NCBI RefSeq assembly: GCF_000182925.2
Contig: NC_026507.1
Coordinates: forward strand, 2,356,001 to 2,420,000
Direction of reading: 5' to 3'
DNA from: Neurospora crassa OR74A
Lineage: Eukaryota > Ascomycota > Sordariomycetes > Sordariales > Sordariaceae
Length of the DNA stretch: 64,000 nt
This document shows positions 22,526-34,129 of this stretch, piece by piece; within the stretch, counting starts at the first letter, position 1, and each line of letters opens with the position of its first letter. Position numbers and translations under genes: made by a program. Below the pieces are notes generated by a model. It searched no databases. It was not told the origin of the DNA and saw only the letters and a list, made by a program, of their open reading frames with translations.

Positions 22526-22687
22526 TCCTAATTAAGGTCGATTATTGTCTTACTATATATTATATTTAACTATATATATTGCCTATATATAGGGATCTAT
22601 ATAATTACTAGAATATATTAGAACGTATGTAATATATATACGTTTGACGATTTATTAGCTAATAGTTCGTTTGTATTATAAGTATTG
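22526..22687. other. AT-rich spacer between Helentron-like copies 1 and 2
   Basis: 162 bp of A/T-rich sequence with nothing recognisable. Copies 1 and 2 are in the same orientation on either side. Confidence 0.6.
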
Positions 22688-23447
22688 TTGAGACGCCCAT
22701 GCATTCGGAGCTCAAGCGTTGTCGGTGGGCCGAAAGGTGACATGGAAGATCCACACCAAAGGTCGTGGTCCATGGGCCCACCAACGCAAGCGAGGAAGGC
22801 GCGGCGTATCTGTCTATTAGCGGTTGGAATGCAAAAAAAATACCCGTCTTGGCATGGCTTGGCAGTCCCAAATAGGAAAACTTGGCGCCAAGCAGGACAC
22901 GGTTCGAATAGCAGCTCGAAAAAGCCACTTTTTCCTTTGCAACGGAGATTCCTCCTCGACTATCTAATGCATCCAAATGCACATGGTGCCAAAATGACGA
23001 GAAAAGAAAGGCGGTTATTTTGGTACCGGTCGCATTGTAGTGCACGCTCTGGTTGTTGAGAAAAATGCAAAAGAAGTTAAAAATGAGGATTTTGATTGCA
23101 ACCGTAAGGTCCGAGAAATAACTAAGTCCCAGAAATGACCAAGTCCCAGAAATGGCCAAGTCCCAAACCAGACCTTTAACCCTAAGGGAGCCTTGAAAAG
23201 GGTTAGGGTTGAAAGCTGTAAGCTCTAAGGAAGCGAAAAAATAAAAAAAAAGAATTTCAAAATTTTACCTTTGAGTTTTTTTTTTTTTTTTTAAAGAGGT
23301 GGGGGGAGGGGGGGGAACGAAGTTAGTAATATGGGGTAAGTAATTCAACTACTTATTCAAGAAACCATTAGAGCTTATAGTTTAATGGTTATTATTAGTG
23401 TTGTCTTTTTAAAGGTTATTCGTTCAGTTCAGCTTAAAGTTTTTTTG

Positions 23448-23485
<38 letters not shown>

Positions 23486-23546
23486 TAATTTCCAAGGGCG
23501 TCTCTCTGTCTCCCCTGGACATTGGCTCCGCCCAGGGGAACTGTAT
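22688..23546 (+). mobile_element. Helentron-like non-autonomous element, copy 2 (best preserved)
   Basis: Starts TTGAGACGCCCATGC; 3' hairpin CCCCTGG/CCAGGGG at 23512-23518 and 23532-23538, then AACTGTATT. It is the least mutated of the three and close to the family sequence: CpA-containing words such as CACCAACGCAAGCGAGG are intact. Inside are three 17-18-bp units of the AAGTCCCAGAAATG type (about 23125-23165), a GGGTTAGGGTT tract, tRNA-promoter-like boxes (TAGTTTAATGG at 23378-23388, GTTCAGTTC at 23422-23430) and a long poly-T. Open frames of 124 and 166 codons overlap here on opposite strands, neither with recognisable domains; they probably arise from the low stop density of an unmutated sequence. 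Confidence 0.85.
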
Positions 23547-23741
23547 TTTATATAATTCGTACCTCTGGAATTGTATTATCTTAATTCGTATTATTATTAT
23601 ATTAAACCGCTATATTACTATAGTATTAAAATATCCGTCGGATTTTCCTCCGTAGAACTCAAGTATTAGAAGTTTAATAGTTTACTATAGAGTCTTTATT
23701 ACTATGAATATAGTGCTTTATTATTGTATATAATATTTAAA
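23547..23741. other. AT-rich spacer between Helentron-like copies 2 and 3
   Basis: 195 bp without a recognisable feature. It could be a remnant of the Gypsy-2 pol gene in which copy 3 landed, but no motif supports this. Confidence 0.5.
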
Positions 23742-23981
23742 AATACAGTTCCCCTGGGCGGAGCTAAATTCCAGGGGAGACAGAGAGACGCCTAAGGACT
23801 TACTTAGTGAAAAAAAAAAGAAAAAAAAAAGAAAAAAAATAAAGAAAAAAGAAAAACTTAAAGCTAGATTGAACGTACAACCTTAGAAAAAGTAATACAA
23901 ATAATAACTATCGAGCTACTAGCCTTTAAGAGTTATTATACTAAAGGATTCGGTTTGTTCCTGTATATTTTAAGGCTTAAG

Positions 23982-24030
<49 letters not shown>

Positions 24031-24089
24031 AAAGGCAAGATTCTGAAGTTTTTTTTCATTTTTTTCTCTTTTCTAAGGCTTTTCAATTT

Positions 24090-24109
24090 TTAACCCTAAC
24101 CCTAACCCT
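24090..24109. repeat. telomere-like CCCTAA repeats inside Helentron copy 3
   Basis: Three tandem CCCTAA units (TAACCCTAACCCTAACCC). Degenerate TTAGGG-like tracts occur at the matching place in copies 1 and 2 (about 22185 and 23200). TTAGGG is the usual telomere repeat of filamentous ascomycetes. Here it is part of a transposon, so it does not mark a chromosome end. Confidence 0.75.
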
Positions 24110-24530
24110 TTTCCCAGGACCTTCAGGGTTAAGTGCCGAGGTTTGGGACTTAGTTATTTTTTGGACTTAGTCATTTACAACGCCCGGGCGCATTGCTCTA
24201 CTACCAAATCCTTATTTTCAACTTCTTTTACATTTTTCTCAACAATTAAAGCGTATACTACAATGCGACCGGTACCAAAATAACCGCCTTTTCTTTTCTC
24301 GTCAATTTAGCACCATATACATTTAAATACATCAGATAATCGAAGAGAAATTACTATTGCAAAGGAAAAAGTGGGTTTTAGAACTGCTATTCAAACCGTA
24401 TCCTGCTTAGCGCCAAGTTTTCCTTTTTGGGACTGCCAAGCCGTGCCAAAACGGGTATTTTTTTTACATTCCAACCGCTAATAGACAGATACGCCGCGCC
24501 TTCCTCGCTTGCGTTGTGGGCCCATGGACT

Positions 24531-24535
24531 ACGAC
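24531..24535. repeat. chromovirus target-site duplication, left copy
   Basis: ACGAC directly before the left LTR; the same 5 bp follow the right LTR at 34125-34129. The uninterrupted Helentron copy 2 has one ACGAC at this point. Confidence 0.92.
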
Positions 24536-24727
24536 TGATGCGTGGAACGCTGGAGCTCAAGAAGATGTCTGTTGATTGATCTCTCGAACTCTGTCTAGTC
24601 TGCTGCTCGTCAACAAGCCTTTATAGGCTTGATTGACGGTGCTGGTACCTTCTTTAAAGGAGGGTGGTACTATGTGCTACTGCCTACGTTACTACCTCTA
24701 CCAGGTAGGCGTGGGAGACCTATGTCA
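24536..24727 (-). repeat. chromovirus LTR (3' LTR in the element's sense)
   Basis: 192 bp, TG at one tip and CA at the other (TGATGCGTGG ... CCTATGTCA on the plus strand). It aligns along its length with the LTR at 33933-34124; the differences I noticed are transitions. In the element's own direction it holds CCTATAAAGGC, a probable TATA box. The inner neighbour in that sense is a purine run CCGAAGGGGGCA, a likely polypurine tract, which supports minus-strand polarity. Confidence 0.92.
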
Positions 24728-24929
24728 ATGCCCCCTTCGGAAAAAAGAAAACGACGTCCTCGTTGTATACTATTATATATATCTACGTTAATATTAACGT
24801 TTGGCTACAGTCCGCTACTCCGTATTCTTAATATCCTCGGGCTCCCTTGCCTATATGAATACCTCTCTAGTGGTGTAGGTAAAAATATATAGGCCCGTTT
24901 TCAGCTTCTAGAATTGCCTTCCGTTAATA

Positions 24930-26900
24930 TTAATTTATTTCTTCTTTAATATTAAATTCGCTACTATATTATTATTGATAAATTTATTAGGGTTTAATTC
25001 CTTTTTTTACCTTTTAGCCTCTCTCTCCGCATTTCTCTCTTTTAATACCCCTATAAATTCCTTATACTTTTCTATTAATTCAATATATTTCGCTCTTTAC
25101 TCTTCGTATATAGCTAATATATTTGTATACGCCCCCTTCTATATATTAACTTCCTCCTTGTGCCTACAGATAAGCTCTTCTTTCTCCTTCCTTGCTCTCT
25201 CCTCAATTTTTATAATTATACGTTTAATTTTGTTAATTGTAGTAAAATTTTTGTTAGAATTAATTAGTGCTAATTTAAATTCGGATATTAAGTCTGAGTT
25301 TCCGATCCGAATAGATTCTAGGTCCGAATTTTTAATTTCTATTCTATCGTTAATTAATCCGGCCTCAGTAAAGGCGTTGGGGTTAATAGTACTAGTAGGA
25401 GTAGTATAATTGATTGGTATAAATGGATTGATTGGTTTAAATGAATTAATGGGTGTAGTGGGTATAGTTAATTTGATGGGTGTAGCGGGCGTAGTTAGTT
25501 TAATAGGTGTAGCCGCTTTAATAAAATTAATATTAGTAATAGTCTTCTTTTTACTATTACCGATTCGGGAATTGTATAGGGTAGTTTTTATTATTACATT
25601 CTAATGCCAAATGAATTTGGGTCCTTCGGTATATTATTCTTTATTAATATGAAGCGCGTTGGTTGCGATATTAATTTTCTTATATTAGCTATAATTAAAG
25701 AATATTTTTAAGACGGGGGCCTTAATTCCTTGGATAAGGTTGTAAGGGGGGAATATATTCTTTTAATGCTAATTTAATTTATAGAACCGGGCTTTGGCTA
25801 TTTTGGAGAATTTGGGGGGAGATTCGCCTATAATATAATTTTATAAATTCTAAATCTATATTACCGATTTTTAGGAGTTCGGAATAATATTAATAAAGTC
25901 GATGTTGAAGTTAATTATCTCTTTTCTATTGATATATACTACCTAATTTTTAAAAATAATTATAATTACTTAAATACTAGGCTTTAGGATATATAGGATT
26001 TTAGTATTCGCTATAAGTATACCTTTATTATTAAATTTAATTTTAGCGAGTTCGTTAAGAATCGAGTTGAGTTGTCTTGTAACTATATGTTTGTTTACTT
26101 TACTAATCTCTATTTTTTACCTTCTTCCGAAGGCTATAATGATCGCCTTTATATCCTAATAGGCGGGGAACCCTCCGTAGTTATTAATGAATATTTTAAT
26201 TATATTTAATTTAATATTTATTTAATATTCGAATATATTATTATAATCCTTAAGCTTCGGGGCTTTAAGGGTTGTTATTTTTATAGTTTTAGAGGCTCTT
26301 GCGGGGGTCGTAGTGTTCTTAATAGTTTTAGGAGGTATTTCGATTAACTATTACACTGCGGCTTTTCTCTTGATTTCAATTACTCTTCGAATAATAATAT
26401 AATTGATAAAGTTTTTATAGATTGGGAGTAATAGTGGTATAGGGCGCCTCTAATTTTAATTTAATATTTAAATTATTAAGAGATTGTGGGTAACGTTAGA
26501 AATAAGGTTATAGAAGGCAGAATAGTATTATTGCAGGTATAAGAAGGTTTTTAAAGGTAAGAGTACAGAAGAGAATAGTGTAGGGGAGGTTATTTAGTAG
26601 CTCTATAATTTGTACGAGGGTATTATAAAATATAAAAGTAATTTGTAAAGAATTGGTTGTAATTTACTGGGCAAATTATAGAGATACGGGGTTAAATAGT
26701 AGGTATTGGTGTAGCTATTTTTAAATGTAAGAGATAGGATGAAATTTAGTTAAGTTTAGTATAAGGGTAGCCTTACTTCGAAATTAGTTGTAGGGATTTC
26801 CTTAACTTCTCTCCCTTATTCTTCCCTTAGTTCTTCCTCTATTGCTAAAGCTTTCTTTCCCTTCCTTAATTTCTTTAGTTTGAATTCTTCATTATTAATT
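24930..26900 (-). pseudogene. unidentified coding relic after the chromodomain of the chromovirus
   Basis: The minus strand stays readable for about 1.9 kb beyond the chromodomain, with TAA/TAG as Gln and probable frame changes. Pieces include KLKKLRKGKKALAIEEELRE (about 26.87 kb), ASKTIKITTLKAPKLKDYNN and FINNYGGFPAYQDIKA (about 26.3-26.1 kb). Near 25.5 kb are Thr/Pro-rich repeats (ATPIKLTTPATPIKL), then a charged helical part near 25.2 kb (IIIKIEERARKEKEELI). It lies between integrase and the 3' LTR, the place where some Gypsy elements carry an extra ORF. No transmembrane or other known domain is recognised. It could be a captured gene, an extra element ORF or a remnant of another nested element. 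The open plus-strand frames at 24975-25604 are shadows of this region. Confidence 0.45.
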
Positions 26901-26929
26901 GGGTATTTATTATTGTAATTGTAGATGAA

Positions 26930-27115
26930 GTTTAATGCGTTTTGAAGGAGGGTCGGTTGTAGGATATAGGAGTTTTATTAATTTTAGTATTTTTTCTATT
27001 TAATTAGGTATTTTAAAATTAGGTAGCTATATTTAAAATTGGTATATTTACCGAGGATCTTATCGATTTCGTACTATTCGTCCTCGTCCGTGTCCTCTTT
27101 AATTACCTTCCTAGG
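26930..27115 (-). pseudogene. chromodomain-like segment of the chromovirus polyprotein
   Basis: The minus strand gives DTDEDE, then YEIDKILGKYTNFKYSYLI and LKYLIK followed by KKY, which lines up with the chromodomain pattern (E-x-I/V-D-x-I-L ... YLVKW-x-GY). The Trp expected after LIK/LVR is a stop in this copy. Chromodomains at the integrase C-terminus direct insertion toward modified histones. Short and degraded, hence moderate confidence. Confidence 0.6.
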
Positions 27116-27179
27116 GTTAAAGGGTTAATAGTCGAATAGGTTTTTACTTGCTAGTACCGGTATTAATTGGGTAATAGAG

Positions 27180-28350
27180 ATTATTTAGTAATTCCTCTAC
27201 GCCTTTAGGAAATTAATTTCTACTACTAGCGGTCTTTTCCTTTTAATAACCTTAAATAGACCGACCCTTTATTACGACTATTTCCTTAAGGGCTTATTTA
27301 ATAAATAATAGTTATAATATAAATATAAATATACCTAATCTCTTACCTTAATATCGGTTAGAATAGTTTTTCTATTATATTTTATTTTAGTAACGGCCGC
27401 CGTATAGGCGATTATAGTTTCTACTTTAAGATAATTTAATAATTAAATTGCCTCTATATTAAAATTATCCTTAAGGTTGAATATTATATTTAAGGGGGTA
27501 TAGGGTTTAAATCCCGTTAAGAGTTTAATCGGTAATTTACTAATAATATTTATATAAGTTATATTTAAATTAAATTAAAGTATAAGTAATAGGTCTACCT
27601 AAGGGATTTCGCTAATGGCGATATAGTACTTAATTGCGATTTCGATAGTTTAATTCTTTCTTTCGGATAGGCCGTCGGTTTAAGTGTAGAATATTATAGA
27701 TATTAATAATTTAGTTCCTATAGTTCTAAATACTCTTTACTAAAAGTTAAATATAAATTTAGGATTTCTATTGGAAATAATGACGGAGGGTAGGCCCCAA
27801 TTATATAGTAATAGATAAGTAATTAAAGCTTCTCCCTACTATTTTACTATCCAAATTATTTAGCTTAGAATATATAACGTATATTTATTATACTTGCCGC
27901 TATAGGTTATAAGCGTATCAAAGCCCCCTTCTAGTACTTTAAATATCTTGCTTTTGAGGCATATAAGTAATGCTACAATAAAATTAATTGTAATTGTATG
28001 TCCGGGGATAGGTAGTACGTTAATAGGATTAAGTTCGCCGAGGAGTTTCTTTTTTAATATAACGTTCTCTAAGTACTTTAAATAGTACTTAATATACTCT
28101 TTAACTTTACTAGTTATCCTTACGAATAAATAGGATAATAGGTCCTTAATTATCCTATTAATACTAAAATAATACTTTGAATTATAGACTATTTCTGATA
28201 TATCTTTAATATACTTATTTAATATATATAGCTGCTATTGATACTTTAATATTCTATAGAATAATAGGTCGTCCTAGATATTAAAAGGTATCCCTTTAAT
28301 TATTAGTAGCTTGGTTGGGTCTGCTTCGTATAATACCCTCCTCTTTTTAA
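27180..28350 (-). pseudogene. chromovirus integrase, dead
   Basis: Minus-strand landmarks: a degraded zinc-binding region near 28.2 kb; ITINFIVALLICL near 27.98 kb (ITxDFI motif, catalytic Asp now Asn); VIISNRNPKF near 27.78 kb (second catalytic Asp now Asn); TDGLSERKNQTIE near 27.65 kb with the catalytic Glu kept. These are the D,D35E positions of retroviral-type integrases. The enzyme would insert the element cDNA; two of the three acidic residues are lost here. Confidence 0.85.
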
Positions 28351-28359
28351 TAAATTAAA

Positions 28360-29960
28360 TAATTTTAGAGTATTTAGTATTGGTTTTATATCCTTTTATA
28401 ATTTTCTATTTGAATTTGAAGTCTATTTTAATAATAGTAGTTGCGAAACCTTCTTCCTATAAATCGTTAAGCTTATTCTTTAAGGGGTTTCCCTCCTTCT
28501 TATTATTATTTAAAGTCGGAAGGCGAAATAGAGTGTTAGGGATAAAGTTTATTTTTCCGGGAATATAATAAACGTTAAATTTAAATTAGGCTAGTATAAT
28601 CGATACGAATATTAAATAAGGATTAAATTTTACAATATTGGTAGTTTCAAGAGAAGTTTGCTTAATAATGCTTGGGGTAGTTTTATAGTTGGTGAGAATA
28701 ATTGTAGGGTATTTTAACAATTGGAGCTATATTTTCAACTTTCTTACTATCTATACTAATCCGGCTACCTCTATTTCTATAGGTTAATATATCTACTCCA
28801 TCTTCGTTAATTTACGGTTAATATAAAGGATTAGTTGGATTTTATTAATAGGAATTAACTTCTCATTCTAAATTAATTCAATACTATTAATATAAAAAGC
28901 TATAACTTTAATACCTTACTTTAATATATTAATCTTAATGAAAGCTGTACGGTTTGGGTTCTAGTAAGTAAAGTATATTATTTTAGTAAGGTAATCTTAG
29001 AGAATTCGGAAGGCTTCTTTTTCTCGTTCGGTTAATATAAATTTGGTTTTGGATGTGTAATTCTTTCGAATAGCTTTCAATTTGCTAATAGGTAGCGTTC
29101 TATCTTCTCGGCCGGTCTTTAGTATTAATATCTTCCTATCTTCTAATAATTCGGCTTTTTATTTGTAGAAGGGGACGAATCGCTTTAAGAAGCCGGTTAT
29201 ACTTAGATATATCTCTAAATTATCTAGTGTACTAAGTATTTTGAATTTGGCTAATACTTCTACTTTATTAATTATTATTAAGAGCCCCAGCCTATTAATA
29301 TAAAAACCTAATAGTTTAATTAAGGGGAATCTAAAGAAGGACTTTTATAGGTTAATACTTAAATTAATTATTTAGAAGATGGTTAATACCTTTTAGACGT
29401 ACTTAATATATTCTTTTGCTATTTTACTAAAGATGATTATATTATTAATATAGGCTCGGTAAAAGTCCCTATACTTACTTAACTATTTATTTATAAACCG
29501 TTGGGCGTAGGATAGTAAATTCTTAAAATTTATTAAGGTAATAAAATTAATTTCTAAATTTTAATAGGTAATTAATACTATACAGTTTTAATATTGAAAC
29601 TATACCGGGAATTAATAGAAAAAGGCTAATATATTAAGGGTTGTAAAGAATATATAGCCAATAAGGGTATTAATAATCTCTTTTTAGTTAGGTAAGGGAT
29701 AAGTATTAGGGATTATTATACAGTTTAAAGCCTTAAGGTTAACGATTACCCTTCCCTTCCTAATACTATTAATAGTTCTTTAGACGACGAATATTAGGTA
29801 TTTAAAGGGGGTAGGGTATTTTATAAATAGTAGTTTACTTTAATCCCGTAATTTACCGAAGGTATTATTAATTACCTTTTATTCTTCGAGCCCCAGTTTA
29901 TAGGATTGCGCCCCGACCTTCTTATTCTACTAGCCTTCTACTAAATTAATATAGAGATGC
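28360..29960 (-). pseudogene. chromovirus reverse transcriptase / RNase H region, dead
   Basis: Minus strand: NLKALNYIIIPNTYPLPNQ near 29.74 kb, FFTTLNILAFFYQFPVQ near 29.64 kb, and YINNI at 29438-29452 followed by IIFSKIAKE. Family pattern: DLRALN, then F-x-x-LD-x-x-x-x-FHQ, then YIDDIIIFS. The central YxDD catalytic pair is YINN here. The thumb/connection part FYINRLGLLIIINKVEVL is also clear. RNase H should follow towards 28.4 kb but is too mutated to mark residues. Confidence 0.88.
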
Positions 29961-30989
29961 TTATCTTTGTCCATTTTAATTATATTTTCGCCGCCCTAAT
30001 AATTAAAGTTATTAATAATTTTCTTTAATTATTTAGTTAATTTTCGGTTAATATTAATAATACGGACGCTATCTTTAATTATTACTGTAGGGATGTTTTC
30101 GGACTTCCTTATCCTTAATTTTTTATATTTCTTAAATACTTTGGGTAAGGGTTTTCTAGGGAGGTTATACAGTTGGATTAGATTAACGGTACTTTCTGGG
30201 TTACTATTAATAATACTCTTAAGGATAGGGAAATTTTTGTTCGAATAAGGCTTTATATTTAGTTTAGTAGATTTAGTATTTTTATTACTCTTTTTAGGGG
30301 TTATGGACTTGGGTTTTTTGCGAGATATATTTAATATTGTTAACTTTAATATTAATTTCGCCTTCCTTTTTTCTTTATCTTCCGGCTTAGGAGTTGGGTT
30401 TTTAATACCGGGGTTGTTTACTTTAAATATTTCATTAAAGATTTCGTATACGATTTCTTTATTAACATCTACTAGTTTCTCTACTATATTATTAAAAACG
30501 AAATAATTAGTAGTAGTAGTTTCTATTATTAGATTAATTAAAACTGCTTTTTCCCAGCTAGCGAATACAAATCTATTGTCCTTAAAGTCTTTAATAACGC
30601 CGACCTTCTTTTTACAGCCGATAGTTTTGTATGTATTGGTTATATTGCTAATCGTAACGGTTCGGATTGAGTCTGCGTATATTAATTAGTTAATTACTCT
30701 GTTAATAATCCTATAAAATATGTATTCGCGCGGGGATCCGTTAATATCGGTTTTAGGGAGGTTTCTATAGTTAATTTGGATTTATATAGTCGAGTACGGT
30801 AGAATAACGGTCTTGGCTAGGGTTACTACTTTGCATCCTACGGGCGTTAATTTTAAGACGGATTCAAAGGGAAAAATGAGGTCCCTATACGATTTAAGTA
30901 TAATCGATCGATAGGGATAATTAATAGTCGTATAGTTTAAATTAAGGAATTCAGTACCGAAGAGTATATTCGGGCTAAAGCCTACAGTA

Positions 30990-31240
30990 AGTTATATTAT
31001 AATAGTAAATTAGCCTATAACTTCGATATTATTAATTATTCCAGGGATTTAAAATATAATATTAATTTATTTATTAATAGTAATTTTGCCTTTCTCTATA
31101 TAGTTTATTAAGTATAGAATTATTTTAATTACTTTAATTTCCGGCTAATTTCTTTTTAGAAAACGCTTATCGATTATTATTATCAAATATCCGGAATCGA
31201 TATAAATATTTTCGATCTCGGTACCGATTTTGATTTTAAT
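30990..31240 (-). pseudogene. chromovirus aspartic protease remnant
   Basis: The minus strand gives IYIDSGYLIIIIDKRFL, with the D-S-G catalytic triplet at 31190-31198 intact. Retropepsins process gag-pol. The region from here to 30.0 kb (protease-RT linker) reads as a continuous, stop-interrupted polyprotein rich in Lys and Asn. Confidence 0.7.
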
Positions 31241-31249
31241 TTTACAATA

Positions 31250-33833
31250 GGAGTTTCTTTTAATATAACTATTATTTAACGGGGGTATAAACTTTACTTT
31301 AATAATATCCCTTATTTTAAGCTTAGTATTTATAGTAGGAGGCTATACTATATATTCGGACAGTAATATTATTACCTTCTTTTTCTTTCTCCCAGGACTA
31401 TAAATATTTAATAATATATACATTATAAATTTACTTTTCGAATTAAAATTTACTTAGTACTTCTAATATAATTAATACTTATTGTTAATAAGGACCGACG
31501 AATAAATAAATAAAGATATATTAGTAACCTCCTTCGGGTTATAGATTAATTCTTTATCCTCCTCTAAAACTTCTCTTTTAAAAATATAATTATATTTTTT
31601 TAAATATTCTTCTAATTCCTCTTTATTACTATCTTCTTTATTAATAAACTCTTCTATAGTATAACTATATTCCCCCTCTCAATTTAACTTCCTCTATCTT
31701 CTAAATTTCCTTTTAAATAGTTTAATATATTACTTTTATAGCCTCCTTAACTTCTATAATATACTTCTATATTTATAGTTTTACTTCTCCTACTTATTCT
31801 ATCTCTACTTACTTCTATTATTAGATATATACCTATTACTACCCTTATCTAATCTGCCTTTATTTACTTCCTTTACTTTATTTCTATCTTTATATCGAGG
31901 TCGGTAGGAATTATATCCTGCGAAAGCTTCTATACTACTATTAATAGTAGCATAGTTAACCTCTATAGTCCTAAATTCCGTATTAGTACTTAATATTATT
32001 AATATAGAGGGAACCGTACTTAGTTTGTAATTTAGTAGATTGGTATGCGTTTTGGCTAGGACCTTAGTAGTATTAATCTATTTATATAGCTTATACGTAT
32101 CCGACGGTTAGGGGTAAATTTATTGAAGGCTGGGGTATATTCTAACGAAAATTTACGCCTTTAATTAATTATCTAATATTGTACTTATTAATTTTACAAA
32201 TTTTATTCGTACTATAGCGTAAGCTTTAAAGGATTTACTATTTATATAATCGTTGCAGGAATAGTAGTAGTTTATTAATTTAATTGTTACTTCGACGACG
32301 TTTATACCGAAAAATTCGAATAGTACCTTCTTCTATTTATCTAGCAACGTCCTAAACTCAATACGCTTATAATCCGAAATCTAAATTATATACTATTACT
32401 ACGCTATACCTCTAAGTAGTTAATAGAGGTTCTTCTTAATGTAATCCCTTTTATTATTATCGTTAATATTAACTATAATTGAATTCTAAAAAACTAAAAT
32501 ATTATTATAGTAGATATCGTTGCCAATTGTAACGGAGGTATCGTCTCCCTTAACCTTAACTTCGGGATTGAAGTATCTAATTTATATAATTTTGAAGGTA
32601 GAGATTGGGTTATTTACGTCTGCGAGGTTCTCTATTAATTTAGAAAAATTCGTTATAAAATCGAAGGCGGGGCCTTCTATCCTAGCTATAAATCCGTTAA
32701 AGTTTATAGGCTACCTGTAGGAGCCTATATCGGCTAATTAAAGCTAAGGAAGAGATTATTATTATAAATATTATTTAAGGGGTATTGAGTTAGTATATTT
32801 ATTGATGGATGGGCCGTTACCTTAATCTAATTATTTAGAAAAATTTAGGGGCGGGAGGGGAGTAATTTATTAAAGTGTAATTAAATTCCGCCTAATTTAT
32901 TTATTATATTCTAAGTATATTAAGCAATTTCCGGTTAGAATATAAAATTAATTCTATATTTTCTAAAGGGTTCGTAGGGTGCTAGGCGGCGGGGAGTTTA
33001 TAAATAAATACAATATAGTACCGGGAGTGTTAAGCTCCTAATTTTAATCTAAATTAGAATTTTGGAGGTATATACTAAGGAGAAGTTGGGGTTGTACGGG
33101 TAGGGGGGAAGTAAATACTTAACGGGCTACTTACTTTATAATTAATTAATTGAAGCGAAGGAATTATAAAAGAAAATTATTAATAATTAGTAGGCGGGCG
33201 TTTAGGCGGAGTATTAACTATTATTAGGGAATAGGGGGAAATTCGGGATTCTACTCCGAAGGTATAAGAATTTAAGGCTACTATATAGAAATAAACTTGT
33301 ATAAATAAATGTATACTTTAACGTCTTTTAAGGCTTTTGCTAACTTATTAATGTTATAAACCTAAGCTTAGTTAAATTACTAAGAATCTTAATTTTAATT
33401 CGATTCTATTGCGAATTTAAAGCGGGCTCTCTCCGCGTCGGTCAACCTAGTAATAAAATCAACGCAAGTAGTGAAACCGAGAGTAAGGGTTAGATTAAAA
33501 GGTATGAAATTTTCGACGCAAAAATCTTGAAACTACAAAAATCGTTGGGCTGTAATATATAAAAGTAGAATTATTATTAGAGTTTAACGGGTAAGGAGGC
33601 TAAAAAATACTAAAATATTATTTGATAGTTAAAGAACGAAGAATGAGGATTGAGGGAGGGGAGGTTGGGGCTTTGTTATATATAGTATTAATTTGAGGTG
33701 AATTAGTTGGGGACGAATATATAGTAGAAGGTATAATGCCTTTCTTACTAAGAATAAATCGTTGATGATTGTTTGTTGATTTAGGCGCTGGTAGATGATT
33801 GGCTGTCGTTTTATTAGCGGCGCGGGTGTCCAA
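31250..33833 (-). pseudogene. chromovirus gag, dead
   Basis: ATG at 33833 on the minus strand gives MDTRAANKTTANHLPAPKST and stays open to 33618. This is the likely true gag start, about 100 bp inside the 5' LTR. After a first stop a second block is clear near 33.45 kb: DFITRLTDAERARFKFAIES, then INKLAKALKDVKVYIYLYK near 33.34 kb, typical of a helical capsid region. A zinc knuckle is expected near 31.8 kb, but its Cys/His codons are too altered to place with certainty. Confidence 0.7.
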
Positions 33834-33932
33834 CGTACCGTCTTTTAGCCTTTGATTTTAATTTGATTAGCGCTTTACGGTGTATCGATTTAGATCCTAG
33901 TTGGATTAAATATAACAAGTTACAATTACTAT

Positions 33933-34124
33933 TAATACGTGGAACGTTGGAGCTTAAGAAGATGTCTGTTGATTGATCTCTCGAATTTTATCTAGTCTAC
34001 TACTCGTTAATAAGCCTTTATAGGCTTGATTGACGGTACTGGTACCTTCCTTAAAGGAGGGTGGTACTATGTGCCACTGCCTACGTCACTGCCTCTACCA
34101 GGCAGGCGTGGGAGACCCGTGTCA
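33933..34124 (-). repeat. chromovirus LTR (5' LTR in the element's sense)
   Basis: 192 bp, partner of 24536-24727. The outer tip TGACACGGG (minus sense) is intact; the inner tip reads TAATACGTGG instead of TGATGCGTGG, i.e. G-to-A changes. The TATA-like CCTATAAAGGC is conserved. The following 30 bp, where a tRNA primer site should be, are too mutated to assign a primer. Confidence 0.9.
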
Positions 34125-34129
34125 ACGAC
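34125..34129. repeat. chromovirus target-site duplication, right copy
   Basis: ACGAC, partner of 24531-24535. Confidence 0.92.

Larger units (their letters stand above)
24536..34124 (-). mobile_element. complete Ty3/Gypsy chromovirus, RIP-mutated
   Basis: 9589 bp with two 192-bp LTRs and a 5-bp target duplication. On the minus strand the order is gag (from 33833), protease (about 31.2 kb), reverse transcriptase (about 29.8-29.2 kb), RNase H, integrase (about 28.3-27.3 kb) and a chromodomain-like segment (about 27.1-26.9 kb). RT before integrase plus a C-terminal chromodomain defines the chromovirus branch of Ty3/Gypsy, which uses chromatin marks for targeting. A further coding relic follows before the 3' LTR. 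All enzymes carry RIP stops and altered catalytic residues. It sits inside Helentron-like copy 3. Confidence 0.93.

Noticed and set aside
22659-23159. 166-codon minus-strand open frame (and 124-codon plus-strand frame) as a Helentron gene
   Set aside because: Two long frames overlap on opposite strands in the least mutated copy, have no recognisable domain, and copies 1 and 3 do not keep them. Low stop density explains them.
24536-24745. The shared 190-bp block at 24.5 and 33.9 kb as part of the Helentron family
   Set aside because: It has TG...CA tips, a 5-bp duplication outside, and a Gypsy polyprotein between the two copies, so it is an LTR pair.
24975-25604. Plus-strand frames of 144 and 64 aa
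   Set aside because: Hydrophobic shadows of the minus-strand coding relic in the chromovirus.
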